A stretch of DNA of 15,921 nt from Bacteroidota bacterium (GTDB lineage Bacteria > Bacteroidota > Bacteroidia > Bacteroidales > Dysgonomonadaceae), in contig JAEZZZ010000074.1 in NCBI GenBank assembly GCA_023418255.1, positions 1-15,921 on the forward strand, in the 5' to 3' direction. The notes under the pieces were generated by a model, which was not told the DNA's origin, did no database searches, and saw only the letters and a program-made list of their open reading frames with translations. This document shows, one piece after another, positions 1 to 7,980 of this stretch. Position 1 is the first letter of the stretch. Each line of letters begins with the position of its first letter. A program made the position numbers and the translations under genes.

Positions 1-1
1 G

Positions 2-166
2 TTATATTTGTCATTGGAAGTAGAGTTTGCAAAGGATTTGCATGTTCCCTTTGCTAAGGTAACTATTTTGTGCCTTAATTCTACTTCCTTTTTTTATCCC
101 TTTTCCAAACGTTTAGGACAACATTGGGCTCAACACCAACATGTTGACATACATAAAAGAGTTTGA
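2..166 (+). pseudogene. Out-of-frame upstream remnant of the SusC-type transporter gene
   Basis: Frame 2 is open from the window edge to a TGA at 164-166. Its first part reads like the barrel segment that normally precedes the downstream SusC region: Leu-Ser-Leu-Glu followed by a Lys-rich, Ala-Lys-Val-Thr stretch. The convincing SusC sequence then resumes in frame 3, just after a TAG at 114-116. Frames 1 and 3 both contain stops in this stretch. The simplest reading is that the transporter gene continues upstream of the window but carries a frameshift between about 117 and 163, perhaps with a small deletion. A sequencing or assembly error could give the same picture. The similarity in this fragment is weak and judged by eye. 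Confidence 0.35.
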
Positions 167-1712
167 CAAAAATAATCGTATCAACGCCACGGCCGTATTT
201 GAACAATCCTATAGCGACTCTTACTGGCACAGAAGCGAGTCGAAATACCTATCGTTTGTGGACTTGTTGGGGTTCAACGCTTTGGATTGGGCCGACTCTT
301 TTAACGCAGAATCGTATCGTCAAATCACGACCTTAATGTCAGGCTTGTTTCGCGTCAATTATGTCTTGATGAACAAATACATGCTGACCGCGTCAATGAG
401 ATTTGATGGTTCTTCCAATTTAGAAGAAAAATGGAGCTCGTTTCCCTCTATCGCTTTAGCCTGGGACTTAAAGAAAGAGCCGTTTCTACAAGACTATGGA
501 TGGCTGGAGCAGCTTAAACTTCGTATAGGTTATGGCTCGGTGGGTAATCAGGCGATAAGTCCTTATCGTATTTATTCAAAGATGAAACCCGTGCAGGCCG
601 CTGATGGAACTACATCTTACGCCATTGACAGACCAAAGGCACCCTATTTGAAATGGGAGCGAAACAATCAAATTAATCTAGGCTTAGATGTTTCGGCGCT
701 TAATGGCAGATTCACGCTTGGTTTAGACTTGTACGACAAAAAATCAAACGATATTCTTCTGTCGGTAGCCCAGCCCGCGCATATTGGCTGGCCCGAATTG
801 TTGAAAAATGCCGGCTCTATACGAAATAAGGGATTTGAGCTAACATTAGCCATGATTCCTCTTCGTACCAAAGATTTTAATTGGACTACCAACTTGATTT
901 TAGCGAGCAACAAGGGAACCTTTGAAAAAATTCCAACATTAAATGGAATGCAGGAACAAAGCGGGAAGTTCGAGAATCAGGTTTTCAAAATGATTGAGGG
1001 GCAAAAACTAGGCACATTCTGGGGATATCAATATTTGGGCGTATGGAAAACCGCCGATATGAATGAGGAAGTGGTGACAAAAGATGGTCAAAAAACCACA
1101 AATGAAAAATTGTATAAGACAAAACCGGGTTTGCCACGCTATCGCGACGTTAATAAGGACGGGAAACTCAATCAAGACGATCAAGGAATCATCGGTAATG
1201 GTCAGCCACTGTTCAATTGGGGATGGAATAACAACATGAGGTACAAAGATTTTGACTTTTCCTTTTCAATCGTCGGATATCATGGCTTTGAAATCTACAA
1301 CGCCTCGCGAGCAATATCGTATGGAACGGTTCGAGGACAATCCGTGGACGTGGTAACGCCTAATCCCGAATTACTGAATAGATGGACTAAGGATAATGAG
1401 GATACGGATATCCCCGGATTCGTGGAAAATAAACATCCTCTTGTAGGATTTTCCGATCGGTTCGTGGAAAAAGGCGACTTTGTGAAGATAAAAAGTATTA
1501 CGTTGGGATACACTCTTCCGGAAACATTTTTAAACAAAATAGCCTTTAACAATATGAGAGTATATTTTTCTGTTCAAAATCCCTTTCATTTTACTGCTTA
1601 TAGTGGGCTTGATCCCGAAGCTACGTTGGGTACGCCTTTAGTGCAAGGAGTTGACTGGGGAGCATATCCTAATGGTCGCAATTATATGGTCGGTTTAAAT
1701 CTTTCATTTTAA
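141..1712 (+). CDS. SusC/RagA-family TonB-dependent outer-membrane transporter, C-terminal part
   Basis: SusC-family proteins are about 1,000-residue outer-membrane beta-barrels that import glycan fragments using TonB energy. Only about 520 residues of barrel are readable here. There is no signal peptide, carboxypeptidase-like domain, TonB box or plug, so the first ATG at 141 is unlikely to be the native start. Family hallmarks are clear. An Arg-Phe-Asp-Gly-Ser-Ser strand is followed by Phe-Pro-Ser-Ile-Ala and then a Leu-Lys-Leu-Arg-x-Gly-Tyr-Gly segment. A calcium-loop-like Asp-Val-Asn-Lys-Asp-Gly-Lys precedes Ile-Ile-Gly-Asn-Gly. The terminus is the typical Tyr-Pro-Asn-Gly-Arg-Asn-Tyr-x-x-Gly-Leu-Asn-Leu-Ser-Phe, ending in the aromatic residue used for barrel assembly. 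The same frame closes at TAG 114-116, so the gene looks broken. A SusD gene follows after 11 bp, the classic SusC-SusD arrangement. Family assignment is very sure; functionality is doubtful. Confidence 0.88.
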   Translation: MLTYIKEFDKNNRINATAVFEQSYSDSYWHRSESKYLSFVDLLGFNALDWADSFNAESYRQITTLMSGLFRVNYVLMNKYMLTASMRFDGSSNLEEKWSSFPSIALAWDLKKEPFLQDYGWLEQLKLRIGYGSVGNQAISPYRIYSKMKPVQAADGTTSYAIDRPKAPYLKWERNNQINLGLDVSALNGRFTLGLDLYDKKSNDILLSVAQPAHIGWPELLKNAGSIRNKGFELTLAMIPLRTKDFNWTTNLILASNKGTFEKIPTLNGMQEQSGKFENQVFKMIEGQKLGTFWGYQYLGVWKTADMNEEVVTKDGQKTTNEKLYKTKPGLPRYRDVNKDGKLNQDDQGIIGNGQPLFNWGWNNNMRYKDFDFSFSIVGYHGFEIYNASRAISYGTVRGQSVDVVTPNPELLNRWTKDNEDTDIPGFVENKHPLVGFSDRFVEKGDFVKIKSITLGYTLPETFLNKIAFNNMRVYFSVQNPFHFTAYSGLDPEATLGTPLVQGVDWGAYPNGRNYMVGLNLSF

Positions 1713-1723
1713 AACAGCACGAT

Positions 1724-3205
1724 ATGAAATCAATAAAAAAAATATTAATACTGAGCGTAATCATTATTTTAAATGGTTGTGTAGACTTGGTTCAAACACC
1801 ACAATCCTTTATTACGGAAGAGGATTTTATTCAAATTCCCCAGTCAATCGAACTGGTCAACAAGTCGGTTGATGGTTTGTATTATGATTTGTGGAGCGGT
1901 AACTATGGATTCAATTGCCGGCTAATGCGCGTCAATACCGGAGCTGATGACTTAACCACATCACCCAAACCCAACAATCCGATGTTCTACATTATTGAAT
2001 TAAACCCAAGTCCTTCGGCGAATGAAGCTGATTCTAAAGAATTGTGGAAAGCTTACTGGAGTGTAATTACCAACGCAAATAAAATTATTAATGGAACGCC
2101 CATTCCGGAAAACTCAGATAAGGAAAAATTATACAAGCAGTCAATTGCTGAAGCCTACTTTATGCGTGCGTTGGCATATTTTCATTTGGTACGACTCTTT
2201 GGCGAGGCTCCAATCATCAAATCGGACAAAGAAGCCGAAGCGAGTTCAGAACGACAATCGGTAGCTTCGATCTACGAAGAAATCATTGTCCCCGACGCAC
2301 TGAAAGCCATAGAGGACCTTCCTGAAACCAGTCGTTCCGGAGATAGCTCGACGCCTTCTTTGTGGGCGGGGAAAGCACTCCTCGCCGATGTCTATTTGAC
2401 AATGGCGGGATGGCCATTGAAAAAAGGAAAGCCCTATTATAAAAAAGCTGCCGATTTAAGTCTGGAAATCATAGAGAAGTCAGGTCTGTATCTTACTCCT
2501 CACTATGGCGATTTATGGAAAGAAGAGCGAAAGAGGGACGCCAATGAGCATATGTTCGCCTTGCACCATTCAGCAAAATATAGAAACCCAAGCCAGTATG
2601 GAAAGTCTTTTTATCCACGTGATCACAAGCCTATAGGTGGATGGGCAGATTATTATGCCAATCCGGAATTCATGAAAAAATATCCTGAGGGGGAACGTAA
2701 AGATTTCAATTATATGACATCTTGGAAAACCGAGAATGGAATAACCCAGTGGCAAAATAGTAAGGATGGATTACCATGTATCGCGAAATATCAAGATTAT
2801 AATGAAGGTCCTCCGGCAAAGAGTGCTCAATCCAACGGATTAACTGTTTTGTATAGATACGCGGATGTGTTGTTGATGTACGCCGAGTCTTCAAATTTGT
2901 CGGAAAAATCTGTTGGAGCAAAAGCCCTGGCCGCTTTGCAAGAAGTGCAAAAAAGAGCCAAATCCTCCATAATCACAACCACAACGGACAGCGAAAAATT
3001 TGATGACGCGGTTTTTTCGGAACGAGGATGGGAGTTTTTAGCTGAACACAAACGTTGGTATGACTTGGTGCGACGAGAAAAACTTTCGGAAGTTAAACCA
3101 AACTATTACGCGAAATCGATATATAGGGCGAACAATCATTATTATTTCCCTTTACCGGTCGATGAAATACAAATGACCGGGTGGTCAAACAATCCCGGTT
3201 ATTAA
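1724..3205 (+). CDS. SusD/RagB-family surface glycan-binding lipoprotein
   Basis: SusD-like proteins sit on the cell surface and cap the partner SusC barrel, handing glycan to it. The 493-residue product has a lipoprotein signal peptide: a Lys-rich n-region, a hydrophobic core and the lipobox Leu-Asn-Gly-Cys, with Cys19 as the lipidation site. The body follows the family's TPR-like helical fold. A region around residues 140-170 reads Ala-Glu-Ala-Tyr-Phe-Met-Arg-Ala-Leu-Ala-Tyr-Phe-His-Leu-Val. A later Glu-Arg-Gly-Trp-Glu-Phe-x-x-Glu-x-x-Arg-Trp-Tyr-Asp-Leu-Val-Arg segment is the hallmark of the SusD C-terminal half. It ends in a Phe-Pro-Leu-Pro-x-x-Glu-Ile...Asn-Pro-Gly-Tyr terminus. Length is normal. 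It lies 11 bp after the SusC gene and is followed by a strong terminator, so the pair forms one transcription unit. The ligand cannot be inferred from this sequence. Confidence 0.96.
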   Translation: MKSIKKILILSVIIILNGCVDLVQTPQSFITEEDFIQIPQSIELVNKSVDGLYYDLWSGNYGFNCRLMRVNTGADDLTTSPKPNNPMFYIIELNPSPSANEADSKELWKAYWSVITNANKIINGTPIPENSDKEKLYKQSIAEAYFMRALAYFHLVRLFGEAPIIKSDKEAEASSERQSVASIYEEIIVPDALKAIEDLPETSRSGDSSTPSLWAGKALLADVYLTMAGWPLKKGKPYYKKAADLSLEIIEKSGLYLTPHYGDLWKEERKRDANEHMFALHHSAKYRNPSQYGKSFYPRDHKPIGGWADYYANPEFMKKYPEGERKDFNYMTSWKTENGITQWQNSKDGLPCIAKYQDYNEGPPAKSAQSNGLTVLYRYADVLLMYAESSNLSEKSVGAKALAALQEVQKRAKSSIITTTTDSEKFDDAVFSERGWEFLAEHKRWYDLVRREKLSEVKPNYYAKSIYRANNHYYFPLPVDEIQMTGWSNNPGY

Positions 3206-3266
3206 TTAATACTTATAATAGAATGCTTTGATAGAACGCTGTGTGTTATCTGAAAGATCGCTTTGA

Positions 3267-3313
3267 GAATCAATTTGCTATTCCTCGTAATGAGTGGCAA
3301 GTTGATTCTTTTT
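3267..3313 (+). terminator. Intrinsic terminator after the SusC/SusD pair
   Basis: GAATCAATTTGC (3267-3278) pairs with GCAAGTTGATTC (3297-3308), giving a 12-bp stem with one G-U wobble and an 18-nt loop. A run of five T follows at 3309-3313. It begins 62 bp after the SusD stop and lies before the lyase start, so it should separate or attenuate lyase-gene transcription relative to the transporter pair. Confidence 0.8.
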
Positions 3314-3398
3314 GTATAGGTATTCTCTTATTGATACGCCTTTTGTTGCTTTTTTTTATTATCTTTACAAATTAATAATCAATAAAACCATCACCATT

Positions 3399-5339
3399 AT
3401 GTCACATTTTCATTCTCAACTAAAAACAGCGCTTATTATCCTATGTTTTGGCTGTTTTTCCATATCATCATTCGCTTTCACACAGCGTAATTTGTTGCAG
3501 GAAAAAGCGGAAAAACACAATATAAGTGAGATGCTTATCAAAAATCAACAATGGGTGCCTTATCCGGCATATACTAATCGTGCCGGCTGGGATGCATTGC
3601 TTGGACAGTATAAATCAGAATATATCCGCCGAGGCGAAAACGCGTTCAACTACAAATGGGAAGTGATCCCTGCAAGCAGCTATTTGGAATATGAACGAAG
3701 CGGTTCGCGCAAAATAATGGAAGACCCGAATAAAAAAAACAACCTCGCGATTGTTGATTTGTTTTTTGCCGAATTGGCAGAAGGCGAAGGGCGTTTTCTT
3801 GACAAGTTGATTGATGGCGTCTTTTTCAGTTGTGAAATGACTTCCTGGACTTTGTCCGCTCATCTTTCGCCTCAAAAAAGTGGGCGCTCATTACCTGAAA
3901 AAGATGAAAATATCGTCGCGTTGGTTTCAAGCGATATGGGTAGCGTGTTCTCGTGGATATATTATTTTTTCCATGAAGAGTTCGACAAGGTCAATCCCGA
4001 GATTTCCAAAAGGCTAAAGAGTGAAATTAACCGGCGCGTTCTCGAACCATTTCTCGCTCGCGATTTCTGGTGGATGGGATTCGATTATAAAGAAGGCATG
4101 ATAATTAACAATTGGAATCCGTGGTGCAACTTCAATGTGTTGCAATGCTTCATGTTGTTGGAAGATGATGAAGAACGCCTGGCCCGAGCGGTTGAAAAAG
4201 GGATCCGCTCGGTCGATCAATTTATCAATTATTCCAATAACGATGGCGCGTGCGAAGAAGGACCTTCTTATTGGGGACATGCTGCCGGGAAAATGTACGA
4301 TTATCTGCAACTTTTGTATGATGTGACGGGCGGAAAAATCTCTCTTTTCGACGAACCAATGATTAAAAACATGGGTGAATATATCGCCAAATCATACGTA
4401 GGTGATGGCTGGGTGGTGAACTTTGCCGACGCGTCCGCAAAACTCAATCCAGAACCCGATTTAATTTATCGTTACGGCAAAGCCGTTAATAGCGATGAAA
4501 TGAAAAGTTTTGCATCCTATCTTTTTAATGGTAGCGGCAAGAACAACGTACCTAATTTTGGAAGAGATGTGTACAGAACAATGCAAACATTACGCTTCCG
4601 CGATGAGTTGAAGCAATTGCCGGTAGCACGTCAAAGCGCACCCTATACGTGGTATCCCAAAACCGAGTTTTGCTATATGAAATCCGAAAAAGGATTGTTT
4701 TTTGCCGCGAAAGGCGGTTACAACAATGAAAGCCACAATCACAACGACGTGGGTACTTTTTCGCTCTATTGCGACAACACCCCGATACTGATTGATGTGG
4801 GCGTAGGCACATACACACGGCAAACGTTCAGCAGCGAGCGTTACAGCATATGGACGATGCAAAGCATTTATCATAATCTCCCCGAAATAAATGGATTGGC
4901 GCAACAATACGGACAGCAATACAAATCGCGCGATGCCATATTTAATCCGAGCAAAAAGATGTTTTCTTTGGAGCTTATCGATGCTTATCCGCGTGTATTG
5001 TCGCAAGACAGTTGGAAGCGCATCTATCAGTTAGCGGGCAGAACGCTAAAAATAACCGACCAATTCACGATCAAAAATCCAACGGTGGCAAACAAATTGC
5101 ATTTTATGACTTGGGGGAATGTGGATATCGCAAAAAATTATATCGAAATCAATGTAGACGGAAAAACAATGCATCTTAAATTCAACGAACACGATTTCAC
5201 TCCTTCCATTGAGCCGATTAAATTAGATGATCCGCGTTTGTCGAACGTGTGGGGCGATATGATATATCGCATCACATTGACCGCAAAAAATGTGGCATCA
5301 AAAGGTGAATATAAGATATCAATTTCCAAAGAGAAATAA
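3399..5339 (+). CDS. Exported heparinase II/III-family polysaccharide lyase
   Basis: This is a likely polysaccharide lyase that cleaves uronic-acid-containing chains by beta-elimination. The ATG at 3399 gives 646 residues beginning with a signal peptide, with predicted cleavage after Ser-Phe-Ala at about residue 26. The frame also opens at a TTG at 3312, but that lies in the terminator T-run and would bury the signal peptide, so I rejected it. An alpha-helical toroid domain carries Asn-Asn-Trp-Asn-Pro-Trp at residues 237-242 and Glu-Glu-Gly-Pro-Ser-Tyr-Trp-Gly, with Tyr291. A beta-sandwich domain follows with Ser-His-Asn-His-Asn-Asp-Val-Gly at 445-452. In the heparinase II/III superfamily, an Asn or His neutraliser, a Tyr acid/base and a beta-domain His are catalytic. 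Asn237/238, Tyr291 and His446/448 fit those roles by position, which is inference. Absence of a lipobox suggests a periplasmic enzyme acting on imported oligosaccharides. The exact lyase family and substrate are unresolved. Confidence 0.88.
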   Translation: MSHFHSQLKTALIILCFGCFSISSFAFTQRNLLQEKAEKHNISEMLIKNQQWVPYPAYTNRAGWDALLGQYKSEYIRRGENAFNYKWEVIPASSYLEYERSGSRKIMEDPNKKNNLAIVDLFFAELAEGEGRFLDKLIDGVFFSCEMTSWTLSAHLSPQKSGRSLPEKDENIVALVSSDMGSVFSWIYYFFHEEFDKVNPEISKRLKSEINRRVLEPFLARDFWWMGFDYKEGMIINNWNPWCNFNVLQCFMLLEDDEERLARAVEKGIRSVDQFINYSNNDGACEEGPSYWGHAAGKMYDYLQLLYDVTGGKISLFDEPMIKNMGEYIAKSYVGDGWVVNFADASAKLNPEPDLIYRYGKAVNSDEMKSFASYLFNGSGKNNVPNFGRDVYRTMQTLRFRDELKQLPVARQSAPYTWYPKTEFCYMKSEKGLFFAAKGGYNNESHNHNDVGTFSLYCDNTPILIDVGVGTYTRQTFSSERYSIWTMQSIYHNLPEINGLAQQYGQQYKSRDAIFNPSKKMFSLELIDAYPRVLSQDSWKRIYQLAGRTLKITDQFTIKNPTVANKLHFMTWGNVDIAKNYIEINVDGKTMHLKFNEHDFTPSIEPIKLDDPRLSNVWGDMIYRITLTAKNVASKGEYKISISKEK

Positions 5340-5408
5340 TTGTTAGAAAAAATACGGAATTTTAATTTACTTGTCAATCAAAATTAAATCTATAAAAATA
5401 TAAATCCT

Positions 5409-6686
5409 ATGAACTCGATCATTCGATGTAAGGTTTTGAAAACCATTGTTTTAGTTTTTGTTTTCGTACTCGCGTTTCCTACACCCGGGAAAGCACAACA
5501 TTATAAAAATAGAAAAGCACAGCAACTTGTAACTTCCGGAGCACAAGACCGCGAATTTTGGGTACAAGCACTTCATAAAATTGCTTATCCCGTGATTCAT
5601 AACCTTGCCGAAGGCACGTTGCGCAAAAATATGCCGTTGGAAACCGGAACCAATTATAATCTGGTGGTGGAAGAGGTAACTTACCTCGAAGCGGTCGGGC
5701 GCACCCTCGCCGGTGTGGCACCGTGGTTGGCATTGCCGGATGATAATACTGCCGAAGGCATATTGCGCAAGCAAATGCGCGCAGAAACGCTAAAAGGTTT
5801 GGCGAACGCGGTCGACCCCGAAAATCCGGATTATCTGAATTTCAGAAAACATGCACAACCCATTGTGGATGCCGCTTATGTGGCTCATGCTTTTTTGCGT
5901 GCGCCAAAAGCACTTTGGGAACCGCTTGATGAATTGACAAAAAAACGCTATATCGAAGAGTTTAAATCGTTGCGCGATCGCACCGGGGCATACAATAACT
6001 GGTTGCTTTTTGCCGGAATTACCGAAGCGTTTTTGAAAAAGGTTGGCGAAAAACCGGAACCAATGCGTATCATGATGGCACGCAATAAGATGCGCGAATG
6101 GTATGTTGGTGATGGTTGGTATAGTGATGGTAACAAATTCAGTATGGATTATTACAACGACCATGTCATTCATCCGATGCTCGTGGATATGTTGGGCACA
6201 CTTTTGGAGCTGAAATCAGTAAGCAAAGATGAATATGAAATTGCTTTGCGAAGAATGATTCGCCATGCCGATTTTTCCGAACGCCTTATTGCACCCGATG
6301 GAACCTATCCCGCTTTCGGACGCTCGGTAACGTATCGTGTGGCCGCGTTTCAATCGTTGGCACAAGTGGCATTGATGGAGAAATTACCCGAATTTATTCA
6401 ACCCGCCCAAGTGCGTTGCGCCCTCACTGCCGTATTTCGCAATATGTTCGAAGACAATCAGAATTTCGATGATAACGGCTGGCTGGTATTGGGTTTCAAC
6501 GGACACCAACCCGAAATGGCCGATGTATATACTTCCACAGGAAGTCTTTATATGGCGACACTCGGATTTCTGCCTTTAGGATTGCCGACAGATAATGACT
6601 TTTGGACTGCACCGCCTGCGGACTGGACAGCCAAGAAAGCATGGAGTGGACAGAAAGTGAAAAAAGATTATAAAGTAGAGTATTAA
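5409..6686 (+). CDS. Exported DUF2264-family (alpha/alpha)-barrel protein, probable glycan-degrading enzyme
   Basis: The 425-residue product begins with a signal peptide: a basic start, a long Val/Phe/Leu core and Gly-Lys-Ala before Gln30, giving likely cleavage after Ala29. There is no lipobox, so a periplasmic location is expected. The mature part resembles the DUF2264 family. Segments that look diagnostic are Gly-Ala-Tyr-Asn-Asn-Trp-Leu-Leu-Phe-Ala-Gly around Trp198, Gly-Asp-Gly-Trp-Tyr-Ser-Asp-Gly shortly after, and Phe-Gly-Arg-Ser-Val-Thr-Tyr-Arg at 303-310. DUF2264 proteins are predicted alpha-helical toroids commonly found in Bacteroidota PULs. From memory, some members have been placed in a beta-glucuronidase-type glycoside hydrolase family; I could not check this. 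It lies 69 bp after the lyase gene with no convincing terminator between, so co-transcription is likely. A role removing a terminal uronate from lyase products would fit the context. Confidence 0.85.
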   Translation: MNSIIRCKVLKTIVLVFVFVLAFPTPGKAQHYKNRKAQQLVTSGAQDREFWVQALHKIAYPVIHNLAEGTLRKNMPLETGTNYNLVVEEVTYLEAVGRTLAGVAPWLALPDDNTAEGILRKQMRAETLKGLANAVDPENPDYLNFRKHAQPIVDAAYVAHAFLRAPKALWEPLDELTKKRYIEEFKSLRDRTGAYNNWLLFAGITEAFLKKVGEKPEPMRIMMARNKMREWYVGDGWYSDGNKFSMDYYNDHVIHPMLVDMLGTLLELKSVSKDEYEIALRRMIRHADFSERLIAPDGTYPAFGRSVTYRVAAFQSLAQVALMEKLPEFIQPAQVRCALTAVFRNMFEDNQNFDDNGWLVLGFNGHQPEMADVYTSTGSLYMATLGFLPLGLPTDNDFWTAPPADWTAKKAWSGQKVKKDYKVEY

Positions 6687-6726
6687 TCGGAGTTTTTTTC
6701 GTTTACTCCAAGAAATATAAAGAACT

Positions 6727-7776
6727 TTGGAATTAAAGACGAGAAACCGGATTATACCAGTAGCAATACTTTGTTTAATTACATTTTTTGCCTGTGGCAA
6801 AAATAATGAAAGGCAGTTTACGCTGTTGCAATGGAATATATGGCAAGAAGGCACAATGGTTTCAGGTGGTTATGACGCGATTGTGAACGAAATCGCGCGT
6901 TTGCAGCCTGACTTTGTTACTTTTAGTGAAGTGCGGAATTATAACTATACGCGTTTTAATGAACGTATTGTTGCGTCACTGAAAGAAAAAGGGTTGATAT
7001 ACTACTCTTTTTATAGTTACGATTCCGGTTTATTGAGCAAATATCCAATTATTGATTCCACAACCATATTTCCCGAAAAAGAGGACCATGGCAGCATCTA
7101 TAAAATGACGGTTTCGCTTCACGGGCGAACGCTCGCCATTTATACAGCGCATTTAGATTATTTGAATTGTGCTTATTACAACGTATATGGATATGATGGC
7201 AGCACATGGAAAGAAACTTCTAAGCCTTTATCAGCCGATGAAGTGATACGGTTAAACAACCTTTCGCAACGTGACAATGCCATAAAAGCTTTTATTAAAG
7301 CCGCAAAAGAGGATTTATCAAACGGTTATGACGTGATTATTGGCGGCGACTTTAACGAACCATCGCATTTGGATTGGATTGACGCCACAAGCTATATACA
7401 CAATCACAACGGGCTAACTGTCTCTTGGACTGTGACGAAACTATGCGACGAAGCCGGATTTATCGATGCCTATCGCCACATTAATCCAAATCCGGTGACA
7501 CATCCCGGATTTACCTATCCATCTGACAACGAACACGCGTCAATTCAAAAGTTGACATGGGCTCCAAAAGCGGATGAGCGCGAACGTATCGATTATGTTT
7601 TTTACCAAGGAAAAAATATTGAGGCAAAGCAAGCCGCCATTTTTGGACCCAATTCATCAATTGTGCGTAGCGAACGACTTCCGGAAACATCGCAAGATGT
7701 CTTTATCGAACCGTTGGATGTGTGGCCGACCGACCATAAGGGGGTACTGATTACATTTGGAATTAAGAGAGAATAG
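6727..7776 (+). CDS. Lipoprotein endonuclease/exonuclease/phosphatase (EEP) family hydrolase, TTG start
   Basis: EEP-superfamily enzymes are metal-dependent phosphodiesterases or phosphatases acting on nucleic acids, inositol phosphates or lipids. The expected motif series is present in order: Leu-Gln-Trp-Asn (Asn37), Phe-Ser-Glu-Val (Glu68, metal ligand), Ala-His-Leu-Asp (His142), Gly-Gly-Asp-Phe-Asn-Glu-Pro (Asp208, Asn210), Arg-Ile-Asp-Tyr (Asp289) and Thr-Asp-His-Lys-Gly (Asp336, His337). All key residues appear intact. The start is TTG: a TAA at 6718-6720 closes the frame just upstream, and no ATG precedes the signal peptide. Starting at TTG gives a clean lipoprotein signal, with basic residues 4-8, a hydrophobic core and Phe-Phe-Ala-Cys23. 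The Phe-Phe lipobox is not classical. It sits 40 bp after the DUF2264 gene, so it is probably the last gene of the lyase transcript. The substrate is unknown; lipid anchoring suggests an extracytoplasmic phosphate ester. Confidence 0.88.
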   Translation: MELKTRNRIIPVAILCLITFFACGKNNERQFTLLQWNIWQEGTMVSGGYDAIVNEIARLQPDFVTFSEVRNYNYTRFNERIVASLKEKGLIYYSFYSYDSGLLSKYPIIDSTTIFPEKEDHGSIYKMTVSLHGRTLAIYTAHLDYLNCAYYNVYGYDGSTWKETSKPLSADEVIRLNNLSQRDNAIKAFIKAAKEDLSNGYDVIIGGDFNEPSHLDWIDATSYIHNHNGLTVSWTVTKLCDEAGFIDAYRHINPNPVTHPGFTYPSDNEHASIQKLTWAPKADERERIDYVFYQGKNIEAKQAAIFGPNSSIVRSERLPETSQDVFIEPLDVWPTDHKGVLITFGIKRE

Positions 7777-7980
7777 TATATATATCCCCATCCTACTTTC
7801 TATCCTTCCACTTTCCGTGGCAGCATAATGTTTTATCGGACAGCAATATCTTTATATAAATTTCTGCACTGACAAAACGTCATGTTTTTTTTATTTGGCA
7901 AAGATTTTGAGAACGTTATCATAGAAAGAAAAAGTCGTATCACTTTCATTTTACACACTAAAAAAAGGAGAACAATATAT

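Noticed and set aside
141..143. ATG at 141 as a genuine start of a short SusC-like protein
   Set aside because: The product would lack a signal peptide and plug domain, and it begins in the middle of a conserved barrel segment. A broken longer gene is more likely.
3312..3398. Longer lyase starting at TTG 3312
   Set aside because: The start would lie in the T-run of the SusD terminator and add 29 residues before an excellent signal peptide that begins at ATG 3399.
6689..6709. GGAGT/ACTCC hairpin after the DUF2264 gene as a terminator
   Set aside because: The stem is only 5 bp and no T-run follows it, so co-transcription with the EEP gene is preferred.
7894..7924. Possible clpB promoter: TTTG 7894-7897, 19 bp, TATCATAG 7917-7924
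   Set aside because: The spacing fits, but the -7 box has two mismatches to TAnnTTTG. In A/T-rich DNA this is too weak to call.
7882..7980. ClpB start at ATG 7882
   Set aside because: It adds 33 residues not typical of ClpB. ATG 7981 has a purine-rich AGGAG upstream and yields the usual 862-residue length.
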